Positions 23,844-35,769 of a stretch of DNA of 64,000 nt are shown piece by piece. The stretch comes from Reticulitermes lucifugus. Lineage: Eukaryota; Arthropoda; Insecta; Blattodea; Rhinotermitidae. The DNA is taken from assembly GCA_026260175.1 (NCBI GenBank), contig JAKCWW010000021.1:71619-135618 (forward strand), given 5' to 3'. Numbering within the stretch: the first letter of the stretch is position 1; every line of letters starts with the position of its first letter. The notes below the pieces were generated by a model. The model did not search any database. It was not told where the DNA came from and saw only the letters and a program-made list of their open reading frames with translations. Position numbers and translations under genes: made by a program.

Positions 23844-26733
23844 AACACAAATGTATTTAATTAAACAAGGCCACGTTACATTTGTACCTTCATTTCTTCA
23901 ATATATGTTCCTTACTAGCCTACAACGAATTGTTTGCGAAAGGGTGAGGATAATGACCCACTGAACACATTGGTTATTTCTTTCATTCTTCCTGATGGAG
24001 CCGGAAGAAATGGAGTGCTAGACCTCTCACTATTTTATAAATACGACATACAAGTGCTGAAGGTGATGCCTCGTTTTGTTCACTGATTGCGACAGTAAGC
24101 CTAGTAGGAATAATACAACTGTCTTCCTGAACTTTAAATTATTCGTCGTTTGTTTGACACTGTTCTCAATTAACTGATAGTGAAAAATACAGGAAAATTA
24201 CAACTTTTCTTTGAGTGCTTACAACAGAGTAGCTTTCTAAGTTTTGTAAAACAACTGGGAAGTATACACTTCCGTCTGTTCAATTACTTTCAAAGTAGGT
24301 CTACGACTTGTAAATACAAGTCTATTTTTTTGTTCCTTCGTCCCTCGTCTTCGAAGACCGAAACTGAATGCTTGTAATCCATAACATATGTTTAATTTCC
24401 AAGTGCGTCCTTTGTAATTTTGCATTCCTCGCTGGTCTCGACATTGGTTCATCTAGTTAAGTTTATTTAAAAACATAATTTTCCTCTGTCCTACCGAGGA
24501 TATTATACAGAAAACCCGAAGAAATTTACTGCTTATTCTCCCCAGCATAACCTCTACGGTAAACACCGCGGTTATCGCGAAGAGCAATACTGTGGTAGAA
24601 TTTTTGGATACAATTTGAATATTCGCCTGAAACTTTCTTTGAATTACATAAGAATATGTGAATTTAATTTGTTAATTCCGATGTTATTCTGCAGGTACTC
24701 GCTTACCTAATACTCATTGTGATTCAGAGAAGAAAAGCAACCATATATTGGGCGAAAAGCGGGTACTTCTACTTGTTTGAGATAAAATTCTAGGCTATAT
24801 TATTGCAGTTACACATTTATTTTCTTAACGTTCACCGCACTATAATAATACTGTGCATAAAATCATATATTATTTAAACACGCATCATATTAGATATATT
24901 TAAAATAAATCGTAAATCTTAATAACATAATGCGATCTGTGTAAGTGTTTCGTTACGCACCAATTTTTGTAGGATGAAACATTTTTTGAGAAAAATAAAT
25001 TTCGATTACAGATTCGTATACATTAAAAATTACAGCTCTACTGAACCAATACAGAGTAAAATTAAATTAGCCAGGGAACATTTAGTTCCGACACAATTGC
25101 CACACTGCACTAACACTAAGGCAATACAACACAACGTGTGAGCTTGACTCGCCATCCGAAATAAGGCTACTTATTTTTACTTATATTTCTAAACCTTCCA
25201 CGCCAGTATAAGTATGTGAGTGTCCGTGTCGCAGTTTTGTACGTACAAGGAAAGGTATTCCGATGAGTTAAAATTCATTCGTTTGTCAAGAGATTTCATG
25301 AGTACCACCACCGTTACTGATCTCAGCACTGTCAGGATTCTGTCTGAGCTACTGACAGCGGCTGCAAAAGCCTCTTTAAATAAACCATAAATGCATGACA
25401 AGACAATTCTGCTGCTAAAATTATTTTAGCAATGATTGCCTGCACAATACAGAAATGTTTGTGCTTACAGTTATGGCCAAATTTAAGGCCTTTTCACACG
25501 TTAATTAATCGAATTAACACAGAGGCATATCAGACATCCTCCATCGTCTCGCTTTTGCTAAGATCCAAAATTTCGAAAACTGCCTCTGCTTCCATCACCA
25601 GATAAAAATACAGTTTACGAAACTTAGTCGTGTCTATTGGAATGGATTAATTTTTCACCGATCCGGCGACAGAAGTTATTATATCTGAAGCAGAGACATA
25701 AAATGAATGTGAGTTTACATGCTAAATTTAAAAATGTATTCCCATACCGTTTTAAGAAAAGGGGAACAAGGCGTCCTAAAATTTCTACTCAGCATGTGAG
25801 GCACATCACTGTAAGCATCTTGTTATAGTACCGTACCATGCGATCTGCAGACTGTACAATAGCCTGTACCCTTCTCCCATTTTGTCTCAGTGCTATAGCT
25901 GAGACAGGTTAGGGAAAGTACAACTGAATTATTGTCATCTGTTACTGCTTAATCGCAGTTACAATAAAGGTGGGATAAATGCTGGCTAAGGAGTAAAATT
26001 ACACATACCAAACATATTAGTAAGTACATATTGAAGAAAATTTCCACAAAACCTCTTAGAGTACATGTGGGGCGAGAGAAGACTTTCTACTCAACTTCTT
26101 AGTGCACGACAGATCCTCGTTAGGGCACGGATATTTAAAGAAAATATTGTCAAATAATATGCTTCCAGAAAACTCGCTGACAGCCACAAACGCCTGAATC
26201 TGTGTCCAAGTGCAAGTGCAAGTAGAAGTATAAAGGGCTCAAGCTCTCTTAAGGCATAAACGTAAAACAGATTTTGTAATGATCACGTGTTACTCCCGTT
26301 TGTATTATTAAGTATAACTTATTAATTTTCCAACTGAAAACAAACACAATACCTCCTTCCTTACATCTGTCTCTCATTTTCTTTTAACATCTTAAAGCAC
26401 AGTTCTTACCATATCTACCACCAGCTCTACTTTCACAAGAACCCGAATTTTATCCACGCAATGTACTTACGTGTTTCGTGTGATTCTCAGACAAAACAGA
26501 CAATTTTTTCCCTACACAGTATTAACCAGTTGGTCAGTTTCAGTGAAAGTCTGCCCATGGAGTTTAAAAATTCTCCCACGCCTTAGGCACAGTCAGAGAC
26601 CGACAGACGAACATGCATGATCGCCATGTAAGACTTAATTTTTACTCTGTCAAGAACAATTAAAATACATTCAACTTATATTATGTTTGAGTGAAAAATC
26701 CCACCGCGTTCACAATGCGTTCAGTGTACTCAC

Positions 26734-27103
26734 TTTGCAGATTCATAGTAGAGGGAAACATTGGGGCCCTGTGATGCACGTGTTCTTGATGGTGGGGCCT
26801 GGAGCCCATGACAGCGCACTGGGAGCCTGGGGCGCCTGGATGATGATGTCCCACGCCGGCCATGTGCCCAGCAGCGGCGGCTCCTCCCGTAACACCCGCA
26901 CCCGGGTTGTAGGACCTCGCCATGGAGGCAGCGGCGGCCGTATATCGGTAGGCGGCCTGGGACATCTGGCTGCAAGATGTGAGATCCCCATAAGAACAGG
27001 GCATATTTCCCAACCCTGTGGGGTCCATTCCGGCGGCCGCCGCAGCAGTCAGCGAGCAACTGGACGCGTCGAATCCCGCCTGATTCAGGTATGAGTAGTC
27101 CAT
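26734..27103 (-). CDS. Phox2: Phox2-type homeobox gene, coding exon 1 (N-terminus)
   Basis: This exon encodes the first 123 residues of a paired-like homeodomain transcription factor, expected to act in the nucleus. In vertebrates Phox2 proteins specify autonomic and visceral neurons. The protein opens MDYSYLNQAGFD and continues with a DLTSCSQMSQ segment at about residues 40-50, both typical of Phox2 N-termini (MEYSYLN and FSSCSQ in vertebrates). It carries alanine runs near residues 20-24 and 55-60 and in a GGAAAAGH segment, plus a His-rich stretch. The start is the ATG at 27101-27103 in good context (A at -3, G at +4). The frame stays open upstream to a TAG at 27200-27202 but contains no other ATG. 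The exon ends at 26734 before GTGAGT, leaving one base (phase 1) that joins exon 2 to make a Thr codon. Its high GC contrasts with the surrounding AT-rich DNA. Family identity is firm; one-to-one orthology is inferred. Confidence 0.93.
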
Positions 27104-27300
27104 GATCTTCACGTGCAAGACAAAGTTTCTCTTCTTGATGGTTCTGTACTTAGCTTCTACTTCAGCCGCTAAAGTTTCAGTTTCATCAACAAACAGAAAC
27201 TATGTGAAGCTGTGACGTGAGTCAGTAGGTCACTTCAAGTTCTGTTGCCGTAAACTTCACAGCCGCTACTCTAGTCTTCCAATAGCTTATGAAACTTGCT
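27104..27300 (-). promoter_or_regulatory. Phox2 5' leader and proximal upstream sequence
   Basis: This is the sequence just upstream of the Phox2 ATG. The coding frame has a stop at 27200-27202, so this is 5' UTR or upstream DNA. An AP-1-like TGAGTCA is at 27218-27224, with a TGACGT half-site overlapping just before it and an AGGTCA nuclear-receptor half-site at 27227-27232. An initiator-like TCAGT overlaps this cluster. No transcription start can be fixed from sequence alone, and short motifs like these are weak evidence. Confidence 0.35.
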
Positions 27301-28689
27301 TGCAGAGAACACTCTATGATCTGAAGTAGGTTACTTGAACGCACTCACTCGTTGTTACATTATCATTCGCGGAACATCCTGTATTTAGTCTCAGCTATTA
27401 ATTTACACAAAGTTTAATAAAACCACGGCCAGTTCACAGATATATTTGTGACAGCTTACACCATAAATCTGTAGTATTTCTTCAGTTTTAATTAATTTAA
27501 ACACAATGGTAATCTTTGCCTGATTTTTTAAAAATATGAAACATGTACTAATAAGAACACTGGCTCAATATCTTCGAGAGTTTCCTGTAACACTTGTTTG
27601 ATATATGAGTTCGGATAATACATGGCTAAAGTTCCACACCACCAATACAGAGATGATAAAGAATGCACATTTCATTTCTATTCTAAAGGCATGACAAAAA
27701 ACACGTTCACTTCACAGCTGAGTAACCTATTTTCAAAATTTATTTCAGATTACGTCTAATATGGAAAATAATCATTGTGCGATTTATATGACAGTTATTT
27801 ACTGGATACCAATTTTTCGATAAATTGTTATTTATTGTTCGGCATTTCCAGACACTTTGAAATTTGACATTCAGAAAACACCAAATGCTTCTTGATGCAC
27901 TTTATTTGTCCACAAAGTTCGGTTTCACCAGGAGACACAAATCGATCACTTCCATAACTATAGTCCTTATCACACCACATGACTCTCATCAGACACAAAT
28001 CCAAACTTGTCTACTGGCTTGACTGTGCAGCCCATCATTTCACTTGACACGTGACACCATTCTAGTCCGATCTATTTTCAGTAATATTGTAAACAGGAAA
28101 ATGTTCAAGCATGGACTGAGGCAATATAATCTAATCACTTTTTTATTTACACCAGTTTTCCTTCGATTACAGTATTTTAAATTTCGTACGAGATGTTAGG
28201 TAAAAAGTCGTCCAGACATTTCATGCGCATTAAAATGGTTCATTTGTTAATGATAAGGATGCTGCATGTTGCAACTTAACAAAAGTGTCAGAGTTCAGAA
28301 ACCCAGAACCAAATCCTTCATGACAGCACGAAATGTTTCAAGTCAAAACGGAATCGACGCAGCGTGAAGAAATATTAGATAAGGGGGTAAGCGATACAGC
28401 AATCCTGTCTTTCTACTTCTCCTTTTTGTCTCTTTCCCCTACCCTTAAACTTCTACTCAACCACAAGAAGCAATAAATTAATAATAAAAACAGCTGGTAC
28501 AAAAAAGATCTTGCTCCAGTCTAAGTTAATCTAAAACTGTAAACGAAATAATAATAATCCCTTTCTGAATGAAGACAAGTGCCAAGGAAGAGAAGTTCTT
28601 TCTTGTTGGTAGCTCTGCCTTGCTGATGTTATAGCTACTGGTCCTTCGAATATAATTGAATCAAAGCCGTGATATCAAATTATGGCGAT
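27301..28689. other. AT-rich upstream flank of Phox2
   Basis: No coding sequence was recognised. A GATGCACTTTATTT segment at 27,894-27,907 is identical to part of the tail in the fold-back insertion arm at about 13,449. It is followed by GTCCACAAAGTTCGGTTTC, so a decayed Penelope-like end may lie here. Confidence 0.35.
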
Positions 28690-29480
28690 TACGGATAATA
28701 TCGGCGGTAGGGTTTTAGATGCCGCCGTCGTCGCCGCTGTTGCTCAGAAGAGAGGAGGAAGCTGCTTCTGATGTGCTTATGCTGCTGCTGTGTGGATGGC
28801 TAGCGCCCTGCCCCCCGATAGTACAGACTATAGTAGCGCAAGAACGAGCCCGACTCGCTCACAGCTTGTGCGGAAATCAAATGATAAGCTTAATTCAATA
28901 ACGCGGAGGCAGAACTAGAGTACAGAGAGAGTCTCTCCATAGTGCAGCATCCCCGATGAGGGGGTGCACCAGGAAAAAGCCGTGAGAGAGAGGGGGTGGG
29001 TGGGGGTGGTTAACGAGAGTAAGCGAGAGATGTGCAAGAGGAAAAGCAAAGAGCAATGGGTTTAGTTTTTGATGTTAGGTTAGGGGGCCGAAGGGTGTGA
29101 GAGCATGCGAATGGGTGGAGCGGCTAGGGATATGGACCGGAGGGTGGAAGACGATCGTATTCGGGGGGGATAGAAAAGGCGGAGCTTACAGTCACGGTGG
29201 TGTGATGGAACACCTCTACGATCTCTCTTTCTTTCTCTTCCGCTCTTTCGCATCCACCAGAGCAACCCCCAGTTTCTCTCTGTCTCTCTCCCCCTATACA
29301 GCATTCCTGTCTCCGTGACAACCAATCCAAGCCTCTTCCCTGGACCAGAAACACGAGAATCGTCATTGGTTCAACAGCAGTGACGTCACGCCCCTGATAG
29401 ATCCGTGCTGCTGCTCCATGACATGCGACGCTAGACCCGACGCTCGGCTGTGACGTTTCTCTTTGTGTGCATCTCAAACA
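28690..29480 (-). promoter_or_regulatory. CpG-rich patch with CCAAT and CRE motifs, candidate Phox2 promoter
   Basis: The patch stands out from AT-rich surroundings by many CpG dinucleotides (for example a GCCGCCGTCGTCGCC run near 28722), CT/GA tracts and G-rich runs. It contains a perfect palindromic CRE, TGACGTCA, at 29381-29388. A CCAAT box sits on the minus strand at 29365-29369 and another on the plus strand at 29322-29326. It lies about 1.6-2.4 kb upstream of the Phox2 ATG. It could be a distal promoter, a non-coding first exon or a regulatory island. The direction of transcription is not shown by the sequence. Open frames here look like by-products of high GC. Confidence 0.4.
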
Positions 29481-29929
29481 TCAGCTTCGCAGTCGACAAT
29501 AAGACGACGTAAAAGCTTGGATTTCTAACAATCATGAATCTGATGTCTCTGTGTTGTGTAAAACGTCCACGCCATTTTACGAACTCTATCTTAGCATAAT
29601 CACTTTGTTATTGTGTGATGTATCATTAAATTCAAGCAGCTACGTTATTCAGAATTGCCCTTACACAATAAACAGGCTTAACAAACGTTGACACACGTCT
29701 TCGTAAAGGAAGGATATACGGATCGAGCGTGTTTCAGAATAGGATGTCAACCTAAAAAGATAAAGGTATAGACAACTGGAGGAAACTGCATGCCGCGGAG
29801 CAAAATCATTCTAATTTTTATGTAATATTGTTATTGTGACGAAATAATCGAGGATAAGAAGATTGGCACATGTATCACGAATGCCTGAGAAGAGAAATAC
29901 ATAGGCCTATGCCATTTCAGTACGAAAAC

Positions 29930-30135
29930 TCGAGGACGACAAAAAGGCAGGACAATCTCAAGATGGATACTTAAAATAATTCGGATGCGGACTGGATTCG
30001 TGTGACTCAGGACAGGGGCTAGGTTTAGACTCCTGTGAAAATGGTAATGAGCCTTCGGGCTACATAAAAGTTGGGAATTTCTTGACCAGCAACTGGAATG
30101 TTACCTTCTCAAAAAGGAGTCGGCTCCACTGATTT
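29930..30135 (+). mobile_element. LINE 3'-end fragment 3
   Basis: One frame reads DNLKMDT, then after a stop DADWIRVTQDRG, matching the NIKMDL...DWI-LAQDRD peptide of this LINE family. The 3' end has GTTGGGAATTTCTTGACCAGC and CTCAAAAAGGAGTCGGCTCC. Truncated and non-coding. Confidence 0.8.
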
Positions 30136-30559
30136 GTTAATTATCTTCAGAAGAGTGTTTATTTTAAACTAGACCCTCTGCACTTCAAATTTTTGCCAGA
30201 ACCTACCTAAAATGTTACTCAAGCAACTCTTTCCAACTCTGACAAATCTACCCTATACCGTCGGCAGGAACTTGGAAAGTTAATCCCACTGCAAGACATC
30301 CGAGTTAGTTGAATAGCACACGTGCGGTGGCAAAGTAGTTGGCAGATCTCAGGTTTCGTTGATGGCTTCATGCAAATATGGATATTTAAAGCCCTACACT
30401 GTTCCGATCCTGTTGTCTTGTCCATCATGAAGGAAAACGCCACGATACCAAAAACATTCAAAATGAAATACGCCTAATAGGTATGAGCTTGCTTTATTTT
30501 ATGTAAACCTACTGTCAAAATAACTTAAACACTGTGAGCGTTGGATTTCTGGTGCCAGT

Positions 30560-30646
30560 AAATATGAAGATTACGATCTTCTGGAATGTGACACCCTGCA
30601 CTGTGCTACCGGTATCAACACTTCGGAGGAACCCCTCTGCTCAGAA
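30560..30646 (+). repeat. Repeat D fragment
   Basis: It translates as ITIFWNVTPCTVLPVSTLRR, the FWNVTPCSLV-RYQRFGG phrase of a recurrent dispersed arthropod repeat. A SINE-B begins immediately after it, perhaps inserted into it. Confidence 0.5.
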
Positions 30647-30647
30647 A

Positions 30648-30830
30648 GGGGCCGTGCCATGGCTCAGGCCCTTAGTTACCAGTCTTTCAACACGGAGGCA
30701 CGAGCTCAATCCTAGGCCAGTCCACGTGGGATTTGTAGTGGATAAAGTGGCACTAGGACAGGAATTTCTCCTAGTCCATCAGCTTTCCTCTGTCAGTATC
30801 ACTCCAACACTGCTCCATACATATTAATTC
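30648..30830 (+). repeat. SINE-B copy 3
   Basis: The head GGGCCGTGCCATGGCTCAGG is followed by AACACGGAGGCACGAGCTC, the conserved AGTCCACGTGGGATTTGTAG and a GTGGCACTAGGACAGGAATT segment. The 3' tail with GCGGGGCCC is missing. Nothing further was recognised between 30,831 and 32,600. Confidence 0.8.
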
Positions 30831-32739
30831 ATGGATGACCGAAGCTATATAACCTTAGTAATTGACAAAGTCTTTAAATAAAGCACTTACTCTAAAGAAG
30901 GTAGCAGCAGATTGCTATTTTCAGTCACGTTGAAGGTAAAACACTATTTGGTTTTACAAGTTATATGTATCACAATTCACAATACAAACAATGACTTATC
31001 CTACAAATACACACGACGAGTAATTAATTAATCGTACTACCGGCCCACATAACCACCTTCATTTACAGAACAAAAATCAACGTCTTTTTGTGGCACTAAC
31101 ATCGAAAAAGTCATAACAGCTACCTTAAACCTTCGCAATTATAAGCTACAGTATGGAACAGACATTTCAAATAGTGTCAGCTACTCCATTATTGTCAGCT
31201 TGGTAGCCTATGGAAAGAAAGTAACAGTAATTCACTTAGAGTCAGACACCGGGGTACACAGACCTGAATAGTAAATTTGAAAAACTATTTAGTTACTAAA
31301 AACAAAACAAACAAAAAATAGCGTAACCACTTGTAAAATACTAGTTATGTAGCCTAACTTATAATGTAAAGCTAACCAGAATCTTCTGACTGGTGTAAGT
31401 TAAGTGCAGCCCACTACTTGAGATACAATGGCTTGGAAGACCCGGAACGTAAGTGAAAATGTGGTACGAAGAATACGGCATCCTGTATGGCGAGCTCCTC
31501 TCCTCAGCTTCAGGATCGGGTCCAGTGGTGTGCTTTAAGTTAGCAATGACGAAACTTCAGTGTTCTAATACCAGACAGATTCTCAAAATTTTAATAATGT
31601 TTTTCGTTCAGTTAGTAATATATGCGTTAAAAATGTACTTAGTTGAAATGGAAGAAAAATTGAGAGGGGCTGGAAAGGTAACTTGAAGCCTATCGCTTAC
31701 CAAATAGTCCGTTAGTGTGACAACAGGTCATTCTAATACTGGCAATACTCGTTTCATATTGGACAGCTGTCTAGAAGGAATCATCACGCAGATCAATACA
31801 CTATACACATATTCACACAGTACACAGAGTATAAGTGAAATGGATTTCAAGCATTCAAGTTCGAAGCTGTCCTGATGCGACATGAGACCAAGCTTAACAA
31901 AGCGATTACACGAACGCTAACGTAACTGCATTAGTCAACCTTCTCACAAAATCAAGTAATATTGTAAATTATATTCAGTATCCTATAGTCAGTACAGATT
32001 AATTGAAAACCAAATATTTGCATCTCTTCAACATTCTACGTAGGATTATTTTTGCCTCATTAATATTCAGCATAAAAATTAAATTGCCTTTTTCTTACAT
32101 TTAATAGTTAAGTGGCAGTGCATAACTCTCGTTGCTACAAATAAATTACAAAAACATATTTTGACAAAGAACAACTACGATAAATCCAGGGCCTATAGAA
32201 ATTCGCTGCTTCAAAATACACGTAATTACCAGATAATATTCGTCAATAATAAATGACTACTTATTTTGTTTATTTTATCATCCTAAGAACGCTAAAGGCA
32301 ACGTAAAAATTGTTTATTCCTTCGTTATGTAATTTTATTTCCCAACTCTACTTCGTCTTCTTAGGTACAAACTTTCTCTTTAGCCTTTGTTCAATAATCG
32401 ACGATTAAATGAATACTTTAACTTACAGTCTTGGTAAGTACCTTATAACAAGTATGAAATATTCAGCACCACTAATAGCAGGCCGCGCCATTAGATACAA
32501 TCTGCAACCAGACAATTCCGGTTCACATCCCCACATCTACTCTTAAGATCATATTTAGCATTATTTATCCAGCTCTCTTATGGTCATCATCTAAGTGGCA
32601 TAAATTTTATGCCCCCGAGGTCCACCCTAAACCCCTAATTTCCAGTTTCCTGCAGTCGGTAGCAAAAATGTAGTGGAAAAACATACTGGTGAAGTGGGGG
32701 TCGAAGATGCAAATTTCATGCGTTTTTTTTCGAGAAACC

Positions 32740-32850
32740 CCCCCAAAAAGCGCCTTTGATATGATACAACGACGACGCAGGGTCACAGCGCAGAAAACCA
32801 GAACTCTCAAGTCCACCGCTGTGAAAACCTCAAAACTAGAAACTGGACAA
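32740..32850 (-). repeat. Repeat D fragment (VDLRVLVFCAVTLR phrase)
   Basis: The minus strand reads AVDLRVLVFCAVTLRRRC, a third phrase I associate with the same dispersed repeat, preceded by GTTTTGAGGTTTTCACAGCGG. Class and boundaries are uncertain. Confidence 0.45.
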
Positions 32851-33064
32851 TTCTTATTCCGCTCAGGGAAAACTCAACGATTGATTGTAGTGCCGTTGCT
32901 AAGGTACAGGAAGCACGTAACATAAAATTCTAATTCCGCTCAGGATACACACAAAGCTTAACTGCTGCACCGTTGCTAGGATAGGGAGCAATCACGCACT
33001 ACTATTATACCTACTATTAATACTATTACGACAGGACTATTTTACGCTATAACTACTACTGTTA

Positions 33065-33162
33065 CTACCGGGAGGGGGGGTCTTTCCTCAGGTGTAAAGC
33101 TGCTGAGGCGTGAAGCTAAACACTCATCTCGCTCTAGTGCCGAGTGTAAGCAAAAGTGGAGC
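33065..33162 (+). repeat. SINE-A copy 6, middle fragment
   Basis: It contains TACCGGGAGGGGGGGTC, GGTGTAAAGCTGCTGAGGCG and TGAAGCTAAACACTCATC, then TAGTGCCGAGTGTAAGC. The match stops where a hAT-like MITE (CAGTGGC) begins. Confidence 0.7.
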
Positions 33163-33404
33163 CAGTGGCACAGATAAGGCACATGCAGACGCCACGGCGC
33201 GGGGAAGGGTCCGCGGGTGCAGGGCCCCCAAGGGTACAGAATATCAACATTTTGTGTGGGTTCTTTCGGACTGAATTCCGTTCTCCTGATAGAATGTAAT
33301 ATTCTGGGTCCCTGTTGCGAGATCTGGGAGTAACTTCGCCAATAATTAGAGGGTAGGGGCCCCTGATCAGTTATCTATGCTGCTGTAGATCTATGCCTCC
33401 ACTG
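33163..33404. mobile_element. hAT-like MITE candidate
   Basis: It starts CAGTGGCACAGAT and ends ATCTATGCCTCCACTG, which form imperfect terminal inverted repeats. The inner ends are also mirrored (GGGCCCCCAAGG and GTAGGGGCCCCTGA). About 240 bp, non-coding. No convincing 8-bp duplication was seen. It appears to interrupt a SINE-A copy, and ATATGCCTT just after it resembles the continuing SINE. Confidence 0.45.
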
Positions 33405-33482
33405 CCAATATGCCTTAACTGCGCACACAGTTACAGTTTTACATATATTTACTGCTATTACTAATATTTCTGTACTATACTA

Positions 33483-33760
33483 AAGGTAAAACTTTCCTTC
33501 TCCTTGCCATGAAGGCATATAGGTCGAGTAGAGGTACAGTTCCACCTTTTTTTAACCTCATCAATAGATGGAGATGAGTGGTTAACTTCACGCCCCGAAC
33601 ACTTTACCCCCGGGAAAGAAACCTGGTACCCATTGAACAGCGAGCTACTTGGACCCCAGAACCGGTCTGGGCATTTCTGAGAAGAAAACAATTTCTTGTC
33701 CCTACCGCGATTCGAACCCCGGACCGTCCAGCCCGCTGTTCGGTATACCGACTACGGTAT
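33483..33760 (-). repeat. SINE-A copy 7, near full length
   Basis: On the plus strand it runs GGTAAAACTTTCCTTCTCC, GATGGAGATGAGTGGTTAAC, ACCTGGTACCCATTGAACAG, ACCGGTCTGGGC and a B box GATTCGAACCCCGG, ending GGTATACCGACTACGGTA. Complete or nearly so. Confidence 0.9.
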
Positions 33761-33944
33761 ATTGTACTTAATATTAAAATTCTAGCTACTGAATAAGCTT
33801 TGCATTAGTAGCTACTTCAAATAAGAAACACAAAGAAAGTCTACTTAAATTCAGCAATGAAAATCAGGGACTACCATTGTCAAGAATCTATATAGTAGAC
33901 AATGAGGCTTCATAACTTGGCTGTGCGAAACTGCGTTTTTTATG

Positions 33945-34060
33945 TTATTTGTGATGGTTGGGGCCGAACCCAAGACCTATCAATACTGAGACAGTATGCT
34001 AATCGCTACATCACTGAGTTGGCCTACATTTGGTAGGTCTCGGATTCAATCGCAATCATC
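33945..34060 (-). repeat. Possible tRNA-derived SINE fragment
   Basis: On the minus strand TGATGTAGCGATTAGCATAC resembles a pol III A box, and GTCTTGGGTTCGGCCCC resembles a B box about 30 bp later. It matches none of the families defined here. It is not a functional tRNA as far as can be seen, since no cloverleaf can be drawn. Confidence 0.35.
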
Positions 34061-34662
34061 GTCACTAATGTTATTCTAACACAGAAGAAAGCAATAACAA
34101 ATCTGTCAGCAATTCAATAGGCCTATGAAACCAGTCACATGAAGACGGAAGCAGAACCAACTCCTGAAAGGTCGTTTATGTCCAATATAAACATAGAATT
34201 TCCTCGGATAATAGAGGCTCTCCACCATTATAATAGTACCTACAATAAATCATCCATTCTTGGATAACTTAACCCTTTTGACTTCCTAACCTAACCATAC
34301 AAAGTAAGCTGTCGGCCTTTAGATCAAAGTTCCTTATTGAAGAATAAATGTATAGACGGTTCAAGTAATCACGTCCACAATGAAAGCTGTGAGGACTGTC
34401 ACATTCTATATCCATCCGCAGTGGTCTGCAGTGTTCTGGCAAACATTATCCACTTGTAGGGCTGCTGCAGTACACAGACATGACTGGTTCCGAGCCTGAG
34501 CCAAAGCGACGTGGCGCTTTTAATAAGCACTATTATTTCGTCTCTATCCTTCCCTCCGTCAAGACGCCTGCGATACACACAGCAGTAAATGCAGAACATA
34601 AATGGAACAAATGCCGCTTTCTACGTGCGACTTCATACGAAACCGTTAGAAATGCATTCATT

Positions 34663-34905
34663 TGAAAGAGAAATTACTAGTGCGAAATTTGATAGGAAAG
34701 CACGAAGGGGACAGACTGCGTAAATGTCGCAGGAGTAAGCGTAATGGTGGTATTAAAATACACCTTAGCCAAAGAGTTAAAGAAGATGCATATTGGATCC
34801 GCCTGCCTCAGGTTAGGACAAGTGAAAGGCTTGCTTTACACGAAAATGGGCCATCCTGCGAAACCATTAGCGTCTCAAGAAAGATCTCTGTTCCGTGGAT
34901 TTAGT
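34663..34905 (+). mobile_element. LINE 3'-end fragment 4, leading into the microsatellite
   Basis: The frame reads LLVRNLIGKHEGDRLRKCRR and SKRNGGIKIHLSQRV, then WIRLPQVRTSERLAL. It aligns to LVGKPEGKRPLGRPRRRWEDNIKMDL...[14 protein letters not shown] of the LINE C-terminus. The 3' end is CTCAAGAAAGATCTCTG with GTGGATTTAGTTAGTTAG, after which (TTAC)n and other tetranucleotides start. Confidence 0.75.
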
Positions 34906-35727
34906 TAGTTAGTTACTTACTTACTTACTTACTTACTTAGCTAGTTAATTAGTTAGTCAGTCAGGCAGTCAGAGACAGAGAGCCAGACAGGCGAATGGAA
35001 GGACAGACAGACGGACGAACGGAAGGATGGATGGATGGATGGATATACAGACAGATAGATGGATAGATAGGCAGATATATATATAGATAGATAAATAGAT
35101 AGATAGATACATACATACATACATACATACATAAATACATAAGCAGATAGGCAGGCGGTTAGGTAGGTAGATGCAAGCGTCGGCCTACACATACATACAC
35201 ACATGCACACATACATACATGTATACATACATACATACGTACGTACATACATACATAAATACATACGTACATACATACATACATACACACATACATATGC
35301 ATGCATACATACATACATACATACATACATGCATAGACATATCTACATACATACATACGTATATCATACATACATACATGCATACACATATATACATACA
35401 TGCATACACACACATACATGTATGCATGCATACATACACACATACATACATACATACATACATACGTACGTACGTACGTACATACATAGATAAATGCATA
35501 CATACACACACATACATATATACACATACNNNNNNNNNNNNNNNNNNNNNNNNNNNNNNNNNNNNNNNNNNNNNNNNNNNNNNNNNNNNNNNNNNNNNNN
35601 NNNNACATACATACATACGTACGTACATACATACATACGTACATACATACATACATACATACATACACACACACATCATACATCATACATATACACGTAC
35701 ATCCATGCACACACATACACACAGATA
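34905..35727. repeat. Compound tetranucleotide microsatellite array
   Basis: The array begins with TTAG and TTAC units, passes through CAGT, CAGA/GACA, GGAT and GATA units, then becomes a long (CATA)n/(CATG)n/(CGTA)n tract from about 35,107. It contains a 75-N gap, so the true length is unknown. The long open frames of alternating Tyr/Ile/His/Thr or Cys/Met/Tyr/Val on both strands are translation artefacts of the repeat. Confidence 0.95.
35530..35604. other. Assembly gap (75 N)
   Basis: Unknown bases inside the tetranucleotide array. Such arrays are commonly collapsed or unresolved in assembly. Confidence 1.
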
Positions 35728-35769
35728 AGTACGATCATAACGAGATCTGTTCCAATCAAAGGCGAAAAA

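Larger units (their letters stand above)
20801..26660. other. AT-rich intronic stretch without recognisable genes
   Basis: Apart from two short ATT-type microsatellites, nothing was recognised in this nearly 6 kb. Open frames are short, scattered and low-complexity. No SINE-A copies were seen, in contrast to flanking regions. Confidence 0.5.

Noticed and set aside
26687-27094. 135-codon plus-strand open frame and two further minus-strand frames over Phox2 exon 1
   Set aside because: They are shadows of the GC-rich coding exon in other frames. Only the MDYSYL frame has family similarity and matching splice phase.
27104-27118. Extending the Phox2 start to the codon at 27,116-27,118
   Set aside because: That codon is TTG, not ATG. 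The ATG at 27,101-27,103 has good context and gives the family N-terminus.
34905-35727. CRISPR-like or satellite array
   Set aside because: Units are 4 bp with gradual drift and no spacers; it is a compound microsatellite.
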